From Marinigracilibium pacificum (GTDB taxonomy: Bacteria > Bacteroidota > Bacteroidia > Cytophagales > Cyclobacteriaceae): 64,000 nucleotides of DNA. The position numbers and the translations under genes are program-made. The stretch spans positions 496,001 to 560,000 of the forward strand of contig NZ_JABBNU010000001.1 in the NCBI RefSeq assembly GCF_012926615.1, written 5' to 3'. Of the stretch, positions 55,512-64,000 are shown piece by piece; positions within the stretch are counted from its first letter, which is position 1; the number at the start of each line of letters is the position of its first letter. Under the pieces are notes generated by a model. That model worked only from the letters and a program-made list of their open reading frames with translations, was not told where the DNA came from and searched no databases.

Positions 55512-56522
55512 TTATGATCCGACAAGCATTCTGCTGTTTTGCTTAAATGGAATTTTAACAATCTTTGTTGCAACTCCACTCAACAATACGATCAAACCAA
55601 AATAAATAAATGCATAGACAGCGAGATAAATAGGGTTATCCGGAGCTAATTTTAAGATAAATGGCTTGGTTGCCAGAATAAAATAAAAATGAGTAAAGTA
55701 AATACCGAAGCTAAGATCTGCTAACGCATTCAACACAGGTATATCTCTTTCATTTTTATATAATTTAAAAATCAATAGCCAAGAAAGTGCAATTTTTTGA
55801 AGAAAAAATTGTTGTTCTGACCAAATTTTTATTGTTAGGCTTGATATTAATAGAATTAAATAAATCCCTAATGGAAGCATAGGGTATTTTTCCGTGAATT
55901 TGAAGATTTCACTTCTGTATTTGCAAAACACTATACCGAGCCAAAATACTCCAATATAATGTATCAAATTCCCAATAATGTCAGTTGTAACTACTCGGGT
56001 AAATGTTAGTGAAATGATAGTTAATATAACAGTGGGTATTATTATAAAATTCTTTTTAAGGAAAAAATTGAAAAGCGGACTAACAAAGTAGAAACAGGCT
56101 ATCATTGGAATAAACCAGTATGGTAATAGATGTGTTCCACTAACCAAATAAAGAAAAACCTGTAATACAGGGTTTATTTCACTAAAATCAGGGAACAATG
56201 TTAATACTCTGGGAGGAATATCTTGAAATACTATTCTATATACTAAAATTGGAATAGAGCATATAATGTAGGGAAGTATTACATATTTAATCTTTTTAGA
56301 AAGGTAACTTGGAAAAGTGTATTTATAGGAAAGGTAACCAAATAAAAAACCGGCTATAAATACAAACAATAATGTTCCACGGCCTATAACCGCATTTACT
56401 ATAAACCAACCATTTTCAAATTGGTCCCAGTCAAAAATTCCAAAACAGTGAATAATGACTATTAATAGAATAGCCAGCCCTCTAAATTGGTGGATATAAC
56501 TTAAAAATTGTTTTGTTTCCAA
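55512..56522 (-). CDS. Acyltransferase family 3 protein
   Basis: A 336-residue protein with ten membrane helices, matching the acyltransferase-3 (OafA/NodX-like) family. The N terminus has HQFRGLAILLIVIIHCF with the conserved Arg and His, and the second helix pair has FVFIAGFLFGYLS. These enzymes O-acylate sugars of surface polysaccharides. It is the first gene of the three-gene minus-strand operon at the right end of the island, and adds a third kind of acyltransferase beside the two MBOAT modules. Confidence 0.88.
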   Translation of the reverse strand: METKQFLSYIHQFRGLAILLIVIIHCFGIFDWDQFENGWFIVNAVIGRGTLLFVFIAGFLFGYLSYKYTFPSYLSKKIKYVILPYIICSIPILVYRIVFQDIPPRVLTLFPDFSEINPVLQVFLYLVSGTHLLPYWFIPMIACFYFVSPLFNFFLKKNFIIIPTVILTIISLTFTRVVTTDIIGNLIHYIGVFWLGIVFCKYRSEIFKFTEKYPMLPLGIYLILLISSLTIKIWSEQQFFLQKIALSWLLIFKLYKNERDIPVLNALADLSFGIYFTHFYFILATKPFILKLAPDNPIYLAVYAFIYFGLIVLLSGVATKIVKIPFKQNSRMLVGS

Positions 56523-56524
56523 AG

Positions 56525-56559
56525 CAAAAAAATAACTCCTGTCAAAATTAACAGGAGTT
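56525..56559 (-). terminator. Terminator of the large secreted esterase gene
   Basis: AACTCCTGT (56534-56542) pairs with ACAGGAGTT (56551-56559), a perfect 9-bp stem. On the minus strand the stem is followed by a T-rich run, so it ends transcription of the 56578-60312 gene before the acyltransferase-3 gene. Confidence 0.88.
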
Positions 56560-56577
56560 ACTTATTAATTAATTGAA

Positions 56578-59500
56578 TTACTGAATGATGACTTTTTGTT
56601 TGTATATGTTATTGCGGTAAACAACTTGTAAGAAGTACATTCCAGAAGCTAGCTCTGCTTTATGAACCAAAGTCTGTCCTTCACTACTTAACAACATGTC
56701 TGTGGTTGTAGTTCCGGTTCTTACAGGGTTACCATATGTATCAAAAACAGTATACGTGATTTCATCGCCATGAATTATACCTTCTCCCTGTACTTTAAGT
56801 GATCCTTGCACCAATGGGTTTGGATATACTTTGAATTTCACTGGGCTGTTATTTCTAAATACACTTACAATTTCAGAATAGTCAAAGTCTCCATTAAAGT
56901 CAACTTGCTTAATTCTATAGTAGTTTTTAGGACGAACATCCTCATCAACAAAAGAATAATTAATAAGTTGATTTGAGTTGCCATTTCCTTCAACTATTCC
57001 TATTTGTGAGAAGTTTTTACCATTAGTTGATTTTTCAATTACAAAATAATCATTGTCTATTTCTAATGCAGTTCCCCAGTATACAGTTACTGTGTTTCCA
57101 TTATCGGTTAATTCTGCCCTTACATAAGCAAACTCAACAGGTAATGGACCCTCTTGTCCTGTTCTAGCTGATGCTGTATTACTAAATCCACTTTGTAAAC
57201 CTCCTACATCGACTGCTCTAACCTGGAAGTCATAATCTGTATCAGGAGTTAGTCCGGTTATTAATGTAGCAGTTGATGGTGTTGAACCCATTAACTGCAT
57301 TTCTGAACCATTGCCTGTAGTTCTTGATACAGTACTAACCAAGTTATTATTAGCATAAACTTCATAGTGGCTAACTCCAAAATCATCACTGGAAGCAGAC
57401 CATGATAGTCCGATATTTGTAGCTCCTACTGACATTACTGTCAGATTTAGTGGTGTAGAAGGAGCATTGTTATCAACTGTAACTGTTATACTTGCTTCAT
57501 TTGAAGCAGGAGATGTATTTGAGTTTGAAATTGATTTAACTACATAGTAATAATCAGTCCCAGGAACTGCAGTATCATCAATAAACTGTTCTACGTTTTG
57601 GCCAACAGTACCTAACATGATGTATCCTGAGCCTGAAGTTGTGCTTCTATATACTTCAAATCCTGTTTCATTGTTAGATGCATCATTCCAATTTAATCTT
57701 ACCTGATAATTAGTGATGTTAGTTGCACTAAGGCCAGTTGGTGTAGCAGGAGGATCAGGTAAAATTCCAGGTCCTCTGAATAATCTTGTTGCTGGTATTG
57801 TTGTTTTACTTAAAAACACATTTCCATTAATATCTCTAGCTTCGTAAGATACTGAGAAACATTCTCCTCCTGAGTTTTCATAATATCTTGCATCTAATAA
57901 ATGTCTTCCTTTTTCGAGCCAGATACCTTGAACTGCATCTCCGTCATCATTACCATAGCTATTGCGCTCTCTACATCCATGATTTCCATCATTATTAACG
58001 GCAAGATTACCCTTAACCCATAATTTGGATCCATCATCTGAGGATGTGAAGAAACTGTAGTAACCTGCAACTTCTACATCAAGGTATGACATATAGATGA
58101 AGCTAATGTTGAATAACCTTTCTGCAGGGTCATATGTAAATGTAGGTGCATAACCTGTTTTAGAAAAACGGTTTCCACCCGGCACCGAAGGTCCGATTAC
58201 ATCAACTGTGTTGATTGAATTTAAATGTTCATAGTATTCGTAGTAAACTCCATTTGGAGTTGTAACTGCTGTAACCTGATTACTATGGTCAGAAATGTTT
58301 CCGGCTGCATCAATCGCTCTAACAGTATAGCGGTAAATAGTATTTGGATCCAAACCAGAAACTGTATAGTCATTCCTGTTTACCTGCACTAATAAAACAC
58401 CATCTTGATAAAGATTATAATTTACAATTTGTGAATTATCTTCAGGAGTATCCCATGTTAATGATATGGAGTTCTCTGTGACACTTCCTAACGTTAAATT
58501 AGGAGGGGTTGGTGCAGTATTATCATTAGCAGTAGTTAGTGATATGGTATTGGTATAATTATTACTATAACCTTGATTGTTTATTGCTCTGACTCTATAA
58601 TAATATGTTGTTCCTGGGTTTAAAGTAATATCTTCATAATATTCAATATTTGCATCAACCCTTGCAATTAAACTCCAAGGTCCAGAGCTGCTAGTTGATC
58701 TGTAAACCTCAAAGACTGTTTCGTTATCAGACAGGTCATCCCAGAAAAGATTTGCTTCTGTTTCTGAACTTACAACTCCCCTTAGGTTTTCAGGCGAGGT
58801 AGGTACGTTTGCACCTTGACCACGAGTAACAACCATTGGGGCAGAAGGTAAACTTACGCATTCTCCAGGTGCTGTAACCTCTAGAGTATAACTACCGATA
58901 TTCGATACTGTAATTTGCTGGGTGGTGGCCCCTGTCGACCAAAGATAGCTTGTCATGCCATCAGGCCCCCTTAATGTAACATTACTTCCTGATGGAGGAA
59001 GAGCGGTAGTGCTAAGTGGTGTGATTTCAGGTGTTTCAGTTCTGTCTTCTCTTATATATACAGTGACAGGTCTTGACCATTTACTCCACTCTTGCTGAGT
59101 TCCTATATTTCTTAAGAATCTAACTTGATATTGACCAGGGATGTCAGTTGTGATATCGTTTGTGCTAGCAGCTATTGCCTGACCATCTCTTTTCCATTCA
59201 TAATCCAGAAAACTGCCATCAACGCCCATTGTAATAGATGATCCAGGGCACAGAGCAGTATCTCCAAAGATGGTAATGTTAGTTTTATCTTGCTTGAACA
59301 TCCACTCCATCCAGTAAGGGTCTGCATAAGTATCTATCCATGCATTATGACCTCTATTCGGATATTCAGTATATATTCTTTGTTCACCTTCATAAATCTT
59401 TTCTTGTCCTCCATATTGGCGTAGAGATGCCATTACATTATGTGAAACCGCCGGAATGGGGTTTCCATCTTGTCCACCCTGGGTTAACCAAACCGGAATA

Positions 59501-60312
59501 TGAGAAAGTTTTTGTGATTGACTTAAATCACCAGGTGCAGACATTGGTGATGCGGCAGCAATTAAATCAGGTCTCTTCATAGTAATGTACCATGAGCCTG
59601 AGCCACCAGACGAAAGACCATGGACATATATTCTGTCTGGATCAACCTGCCCAAGAGAAATTAGATAATCAATTAGTTCGATCGTCATACGCATTTCCTT
59701 GGTAGGATCATTTTCTACATTATCGAAGTCAAGGTATCCATTTGTAAAACCAGGACCATTAACCCAATAGCCAAAACCTTCCTGTGCAAAAAGCACAAAT
59801 CCTGGATATTGACCGCTAGTTACCCAGTCACGATGCTCTCTACCACTCCATACCATTGAGTGGTCGTTATTTCTCCATCGTTTATTGTCGTTAATCCAGT
59901 TATTGATTAAGGTTTGACTAGTCATGTCGCATCTGTCTCCGGGTGTTGAGTAATACTCCTTTTTACCTCGTTCACCTCGTCCGTGAAACATAACTATTAA
60001 AGGCCATTTTTGCGTAGACTCTGCTGTCCAGTCATTTGGATGAATCATTCTGAAATCCATTGTTTCTCCATATGCACCCGTTCTGAATAGATATGGAATG
60101 TAACGCTCTGAATCCCAGGGGGTCATGTTTATGTAGTCTGTTACAATCGTATCTCTTAGAGAGGCATTGCCTCCTAATCTGCTATACAAAAAACCATTAG
60201 GCCCGATCCGCGATGGGTTTGATGGGTCAGGACATTCAGTTTCTGCCGTCTGAGTGAATCCTGTAAAAGAGGCTATCAACGTGATAGCGAAGATGATTAA
60301 TACCTTTTTCAT
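56578..60312 (-). CDS. Large secreted esterase with FN3, PA14 and T9SS type A domains
   Basis: A 1244-residue exported protein. An alpha/beta hydrolase domain (about residues 60-345) has the triad Ser234 (GLSSG), Asp282 (QGGQDGNP) and His322 (RGHNAW). An Ig-like region (about 345-500), two FN3 domains (about 505-690), a PA14 domain (about 690-850, with TSSDDGSKLWVKGN), two more FN3 domains (about 865-1060) and a T9SS type A sorting tail (VYPNPL, about 1160-1244) follow. The architecture mirrors the esterase at 34487-37135. It stands between two terminators or gaps as a single gene. It may act on acylated polysaccharide, its own or foreign. Confidence 0.87.
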   Translation of the reverse strand: MKKVLIIFAITLIASFTGFTQTAETECPDPSNPSRIGPNGFLYSRLGGNASLRDTIVTDYINMTPWDSERYIPYLFRTGAYGETMDFRMIHPNDWTAESTQKWPLIVMFHGRGERGKKEYYSTPGDRCDMTSQTLINNWINDNKRWRNNDHSMVWSGREHRDWVTSGQYPGFVLFAQEGFGYWVNGPGFTNGYLDFDNVENDPTKEMRMTIELIDYLISLGQVDPDRIYVHGLSSGGSGSWYITMKRPDLIAAASPMSAPGDLSQSQKLSHIPVWLTQGGQDGNPIPAVSHNVMASLRQYGGQEKIYEGEQRIYTEYPNRGHNAWIDTYADPYWMEWMFKQDKTNITIFGDTALCPGSSITMGVDGSFLDYEWKRDGQAIAASTNDITTDIPGQYQVRFLRNIGTQQEWSKWSRPVTVYIREDRTETPEITPLSTTALPPSGSNVTLRGPDGMTSYLWSTGATTQQITVSNIGSYTLEVTAPGECVSLPSAPMVVTRGQGANVPTSPENLRGVVSSETEANLFWDDLSDNETVFEVYRSTSSSGPWSLIARVDANIEYYEDITLNPGTTYYYRVRAINNQGYSNNYTNTISLTTANDNTAPTPPNLTLGSVTENSISLTWDTPEDNSQIVNYNLYQDGVLLVQVNRNDYTVSGLDPNTIYRYTVRAIDAAGNISDHSNQVTAVTTPNGVYYEYYEHLNSINTVDVIGPSVPGGNRFSKTGYAPTFTYDPAERLFNISFIYMSYLDVEVAGYYSFFTSSDDGSKLWVKGNLAVNNDGNHGCRERNSYGNDDGDAVQGIWLEKGRHLLDARYYENSGGECFSVSYEARDINGNVFLSKTTIPATRLFRGPGILPDPPATPTGLSATNITNYQVRLNWNDASNNETGFEVYRSTTSGSGYIMLGTVGQNVEQFIDDTAVPGTDYYYVVKSISNSNTSPASNEASITVTVDNNAPSTPLNLTVMSVGATNIGLSWSASSDDFGVSHYEVYANNNLVSTVSRTTGNGSEMQLMGSTPSTATLITGLTPDTDYDFQVRAVDVGGLQSGFSNTASARTGQEGPLPVEFAYVRAELTDNGNTVTVYWGTALEIDNDYFVIEKSTNGKNFSQIGIVEGNGNSNQLINYSFVDEDVRPKNYYRIKQVDFNGDFDYSEIVSVFRNNSPVKFKVYPNPLVQGSLKVQGEGIIHGDEITYTVFDTYGNPVRTGTTTTDMLLSSEGQTLVHKAELASGMYFLQVVYRNNIYKQKVIIQ

Positions 60313-60394
60313 AGAAAAAATAATTCTTAAGTATATTGTGGCCTGCGGAAATTGAATGAATGATTTTAAACATTACATAAGTAATGTCGAATAA

Positions 60395-60402
60395 CAAAAC
60401 TA
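60395..60402 (-). promoter_or_regulatory. Candidate -7 promoter element of the large esterase
   Basis: On the minus strand the sequence reads TAGTTTTG, a TAnnTTTG match, 82 bp ahead of the start codon at 60312. No clear -33 element accompanies it. Confidence 0.4.
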
Positions 60403-60495
60403 CCTAAATCTTTTGTAAATGAAAAATATTATTAGAATAATTTAATTTATGAAAAAATCGTATTGCAATGTTTTATATTTTTCTTAAAAAAGTCC

Positions 60496-61881
60496 TTATC
60501 TAATTGTTAAAATCCATGCTTTTCTAAAATCATCACGATTTATTTTACGTATTTGATATACTTTTTTAAGTGCTTCTTCAATGTTTGATTCAGTATAGAA
60601 TACATAGGTATAGTATAAGCCAGCCTCAGGCCTGTAACCCATTACTGTTTTAATGCCTTCATTGTTAAGTTTTTGGGTATAATCGGATGCGTTTTTCTCT
60701 ACTTCAAAAGATCCTACAACTATGTAATGTCCCTTGTTCATTTTGTATAGATTTGCAGGTGAATCTTCATCTGCAGGCACATCAACAAATTCAACTTCCT
60801 GTTGTTCAACAGCCATAGTATCTTCAACTGTTTCAGAAGGGTCAATAGCCACTGCAACATCAGAAACGTCCTCAATTAATTCATCAATTGGGTCTTCTTC
60901 AAATTCTAACGCTTGATTTTCTTCTTGTGGAACCACTGCTGGCACTTGCGGAACGGTTGGTTCTATATAATAATAGTTTTGATCTGATAGTCCGATAGCA
61001 ATATTAAACTCTTGAGATCCATTATTAAAACCATCAATATTATTTGTAGGGAAGTCATATTGGTAAGAGAATCGGGCCCTTTTTTTAAGCTGAATTGCCA
61101 CATTTAATATTGGGCCAAAATTATTTCTATAACCCGCACCAACTGATACAATATCATAAAACATAAAATTTGTAAAAACTTCCCAGCCATCGCCAAGTAC
61201 CTCAGGTCTATGCCTGTATAATACGCCAGTTTTGTTTTTGAATTTAGATTTTTTATCGAGATTCAGAACTATTGCGGCCTGAGATGTGAAATAATTAATG
61301 CCTCCAAAAGAAATATTATCTCTTGATCCTTCGTAAGCATAATCTCTTTCTATTAATTGGGGAGCACTGATACCAACTTCGAAAAATCTATTAAAATACA
61401 TTACTCCAGCTGTTGCACTCATAAACCAGGTATCTTCAATTCCTGGCCTGAAAACGGGGTCATTTACATTTCCTGTACTTGATGCAATAACATTTTCTTT
61501 TCCTGCACCTAGCATGATTCCGAAATTCAGCCATTGATTTTTACTCATTTGTAAATGATAAGATGCCCCTCCTCTCATTGAAGTTGATCTTAACAAACCA
61601 GCTTCTTCAAAGAGACACTCTCCTCCTAAAGAAATTTGCTTATTTATTGGTATTTGTATGTTCCCATATAATACTCTTGGTGCCCCTTCAATTTTTTGCC
61701 ATTGTTGACGATAAAACATATTTAGTTCTGTCATTCCTTCACGGCCAATATATCCGGCATTATAATACATTGGGTTATATAACCAACTTGAAGAAACTGG
61801 TTGGTCCTGACCGAATATTTTAAATGTCGGACCTAATGTAACTATTATTAGAATGATAAATAATTTTTTAAAGTTGGTCAT
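60496..61881 (-). CDS. PorP/SprF family protein fused to SPOR domain
   Basis: The N-terminal 310 residues match PorP/SprF: signal peptide, YNPMYYNAGYIGREGMTELNMFYRQQW, then barrel strands ending near FNIAIGLSDQ. An acidic, Pro/Val-rich linker (about 315-380) leads to a SPOR domain (about 385-461, GHYIVVGSFEVEKNASDYTQKL). SPOR domains bind denuded peptidoglycan at division sites. The fusion would tie the T9SS-associated barrel to the cell wall. It starts 4 bp after the stop of the PKD-repeat adhesin, the same gene order as at 22992-27385. Confidence 0.88.
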   Translation of the reverse strand: MTNFKKLFIILIIVTLGPTFKIFGQDQPVSSSWLYNPMYYNAGYIGREGMTELNMFYRQQWQKIEGAPRVLYGNIQIPINKQISLGGECLFEEAGLLRSTSMRGGASYHLQMSKNQWLNFGIMLGAGKENVIASSTGNVNDPVFRPGIEDTWFMSATAGVMYFNRFFEVGISAPQLIERDYAYEGSRDNISFGGINYFTSQAAIVLNLDKKSKFKNKTGVLYRHRPEVLGDGWEVFTNFMFYDIVSVGAGYRNNFGPILNVAIQLKKRARFSYQYDFPTNNIDGFNNGSQEFNIAIGLSDQNYYYIEPTVPQVPAVVPQEENQALEFEEDPIDELIEDVSDVAVAIDPSETVEDTMAVEQQEVEFVDVPADEDSPANLYKMNKGHYIVVGSFEVEKNASDYTQKLNNEGIKTVMGYRPEAGLYYTYVFYTESNIEEALKKVYQIRKINRDDFRKAWILTIR

Positions 61882-61885
61882 TGTA

Positions 61886-64000
61886 TTATCTTAATAATGT
61901 AATACTACCCGTCTTTACAACGGCTCCGTTAATACTTAATGTAAAGAAGTAGACACCCTCAGGTAGGTCTCTTCCACCTCCGTTTGCTGTACCGTTCCAG
62001 TTGTTTTGATAATTTTGTGACTCGTAAACTATATCACCTGATTTATCAAATACAGACAGGTAAAATTTTGAAGATATATCCGCAAAGTTCTCAAGAATCC
62101 AGAAGTCAGCAATACCATCATTGTTTGGTGAGAAGTAATCAGGAGCTTTGATTTTATCATATTCAGTTGCATAAACATTAATGATAACTTCATCTTTACT
62201 TGATAGTCCATCTTCATTGGCAGCTGTAAGCTCAAATATATACTCTCCAGCTAGTAATTGTTCTAACCGTAGTACTGATGAGTCAGGGTACAGTATTGTT
62301 GTCGGAGGGCCTGCTACTTGTCTCCAGCTATAACTGATGATTTCATTTTCGTTTACAGGGTCATAGGCACTACCAAATACATTCAAGTTCCTCTGAGGAA
62401 AAATAATAGTTGTATCAGCACCAGCATCAATTATAGGAGGTAACTTTTCTCTTTCTGCAAGAATTGTAATATTAACTTGATCTGTTCCAGTTGCCCCTTC
62501 TACATCAACTGCAATTAGGGTGAATGTATAATTTCCAGGAACTAAAGATGATAAAGTTAAAGTAGGTGTATTAATCCCGTCAAGTGTTATTTCCGGACCT
62601 GATACTTGTTCCCAAGTGATTAGGTCTATTTCGCCATCGTCTTCAACTGTTCCATTAATAATAATTTCAGAAATGGGTATAGTGTAGTACTGATCAGAGC
62701 CAGCATCAACAGTAGGTGGGTAATTAATTGTTTCAGCAAGAACGCTTACAATTACAACATCCTTGGTTATTGCCCCATCATCATCAGTTGCAGCCAACTC
62801 AAATGAATATGTTCCAGCTTTAAGGTCACTAATATTTATAGCTATGCTGTCTCTATTTGAAACAGTAACTGTCGGACCATTTAATTTTGTCCATCTAACT
62901 GCTACAACTTGACCATCTTCATCATTTACTGACCCTGTTAAAGTCAAAGTATTTGTTGGCAGTCGAACCATTTTGTCGTCGCCTGCATCAACGGTAGGTG
63001 GCTTATTAGCTATTTCAGGTCGGACAGTAACTTTAACTCTGTCATTAGCTTCTGCACCATCATTATCTGTAACTCTGAAATTAAAGACATAAACCCCGCT
63101 ATCTAATTCTGAGATTGTAATAGAGTTTGTATTTTCACCTGTAATTATGGCTGTGTTTGGACCACTTACTTGTGTCCATAACCTTGATTCAATATTTCCG
63201 TCGCTATCAGACGAAGTACCGTTTATCTTAATGCTGTTTTGAGGCAAATAGATTATTTTATCATTACCAGCATTAACAATCGGTGGATTATTAATTTCCT
63301 CTGGGAGAACGATTACTTTTACCTGATCTGAAGATGTTGCACCATCATCGTCAGTTACCTTAAGCCTGAAGGTATAGTCTCCTTCCTTCATATCTCTGAC
63401 TGTAAGGTTAGCTGTATTCTGATTTTGTAAAGTTGCAGCTGGGCCACTTACTTTTGTCCATTGATATGCTACAATACTTCCATCCGGATCAGAGCCTGAA
63501 CCATTTAATGTAATTGAATTTACGGGCAATGTTATAGATTTATTTGGCCCTGCATTGGCAACTGGTGTTTGATTTACATCTTCCGGATTTACGACTACGA
63601 CTACATCATCTGAAGCTCCGGCTCCATCGTCGTCAGTAACTGTAATCCTAAATACATACCTTCCTTCCAGCATATTGGTCACTTCCAGTCTGGCACTATT
63701 GGTGCCTGATAAATCTGAAGCTGGACCTGATATTTTTCTCCACAAATAGGTTGCTATTTGTCCATCATTATCTGATGCATTTGCATTTAAAGTGATATTG
63801 TTTTTAGGGAGTGTTATTGTTTTATTCGCCCCGGCACTTACAGTAGGAGGTTGATTTATTTCTTCTGGAAGTACTTCTACTTTAACATTATCGGAATCTT
63901 CAGCACCATCATCGTCAACTACTGTTAGTCTTAGAGTGTATGTACCTGCTACCAGATTGGTTAAGGTTACATTTGCTGAATTTCTATTTTGAAAATTTAA
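61886..64000 (-). CDS. PKD-repeat surface protein with T9SS type B sorting domain (partial)
   Basis: The frame is open to the window edge at 64000, so the N terminus and signal peptide are outside. The 700 visible residues contain about seven tandem PKD/Ig-like domains of near 90 residues, each starting with a NxPPxVxAGxDKxIxLPxNxI pattern and containing WTKVSGP-type and DDDGAxxxDxVxVxV segments. The last 85 residues form the gliding-motility-associated (CHU_C) domain with SPNNDGIADFW. The protein is probably a long adhesin exported by the T9SS. It precedes the PorP/SprF-SPOR gene by 4 bp. Confidence 0.9.
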   Translation of the reverse strand, partial: LNFQNRNSANVTLTNLVAGTYTLRLTVVDDDGAEDSDNVKVEVLPEEINQPPTVSAGANKTITLPKNNITLNANASDNDGQIATYLWRKISGPASDLSGTNSARLEVTNMLEGRYVFRITVTDDDGAGASDDVVVVVNPEDVNQTPVANAGPNKSITLPVNSITLNGSGSDPDGSIVAYQWTKVSGPAATLQNQNTANLTVRDMKEGDYTFRLKVTDDDGATSSDQVKVIVLPEEINNPPIVNAGNDKIIYLPQNSIKINGTSSDSDGNIESRLWTQVSGPNTAIITGENTNSITISELDSGVYVFNFRVTDNDGAEANDRVKVTVRPEIANKPPTVDAGDDKMVRLPTNTLTLTGSVNDEDGQVVAVRWTKLNGPTVTVSNRDSIAINISDLKAGTYSFELAATDDDGAITKDVVIVSVLAETINYPPTVDAGSDQYYTIPISEIIINGTVEDDGEIDLITWEQVSGPEITLDGINTPTLTLSSLVPGNYTFTLIAVDVEGATGTDQVNITILAEREKLPPIIDAGADTTIIFPQRNLNVFGSAYDPVNENEIISYSWRQVAGPPTTILYPDSSVLRLEQLLAGEYIFELTAANEDGLSSKDEVIINVYATEYDKIKAPDYFSPNNDGIADFWILENFADISSKFYLSVFDKSGDIVYESQNYQNNWNGTANGGGRDLPEGVYFFTLSINGAVVKTGSITLLR

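Overview
The window looks like chromosomal DNA of a low-GC, marine-type Bacteroidota, most likely from the Cytophagales side of the phylum. The signs are secreted proteins with type IX secretion (T9SS) sorting domains, PorP/SprF partner proteins, PD40-OmpA proteins, -7 elements of the form TAnnTTTG, weak ribosome binding sites, and a stand-alone FecR-like lipoprotein. The species cannot be named from the sequence alone.

Region 1 (1-4.7 kb): a PD40/OmpA envelope protein converges on a large AsmA-like protein. Region 2 (4.7-6.4 kb): one good tRNA-Val(UAC) gene with its own promoter and terminator is followed by a tandem array of four GIY-YIG nuclease copies (one apparently intact, one with an active-site change, two broken). 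They alternate with three tRNA-like pseudo-copies whose anticodon arm is replaced by a long hairpin. I consider this the most unusual structure in the window. Region 3 (6.6-22.8 kb): ordinary chromosomal genes. They include a Met-rich outer-membrane protein, a DinB-fold protein, a K+ channel with a TrkA-N domain, a cystathionine synthase/lyase, several lipoproteins, a beta-helix/diheme cytochrome pair, an AraC regulator, a four-gene 5-oxoprolinase operon with an atypical Nramp transporter (17.2-20.8 kb), and a glycosyltransferase.

Region 4 (23-28.7 kb) is an operon of a T9SS type B repeat adhesin, a PorP/SprF protein and a PD40 protein. Region 5 (28.7-56.5 kb) is a large exopolysaccharide island. 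It holds a Wzz/Wzc-like co-polymerase, a glycoside hydrolase, glycosyltransferases, two MBOAT/SGNH acyltransferase modules, a sulfotransferase, a Wzx-like flippase, a Wzy/WaaL-like polymerase or ligase, a half-size TolC-like protein, a UbiA-SDR-HAD set suggesting a polyprenyl-phospho-pentose donor, and several multi-membrane proteins including an acyltransferase-3. Two large secreted esterases with PA14 domains and T9SS type A tails lie within it (34.5 kb) and at its far edge (56.6-60.3 kb). The product is probably an acylated, sulfated surface polysaccharide with its own modifying or degrading enzymes.

Region 6 (60.5-64 kb) is a second adhesin plus PorP/SprF pair on the minus strand. Here the PorP/SprF protein carries a C-terminal SPOR domain, and the PKD-repeat adhesin runs off the right edge of the window.
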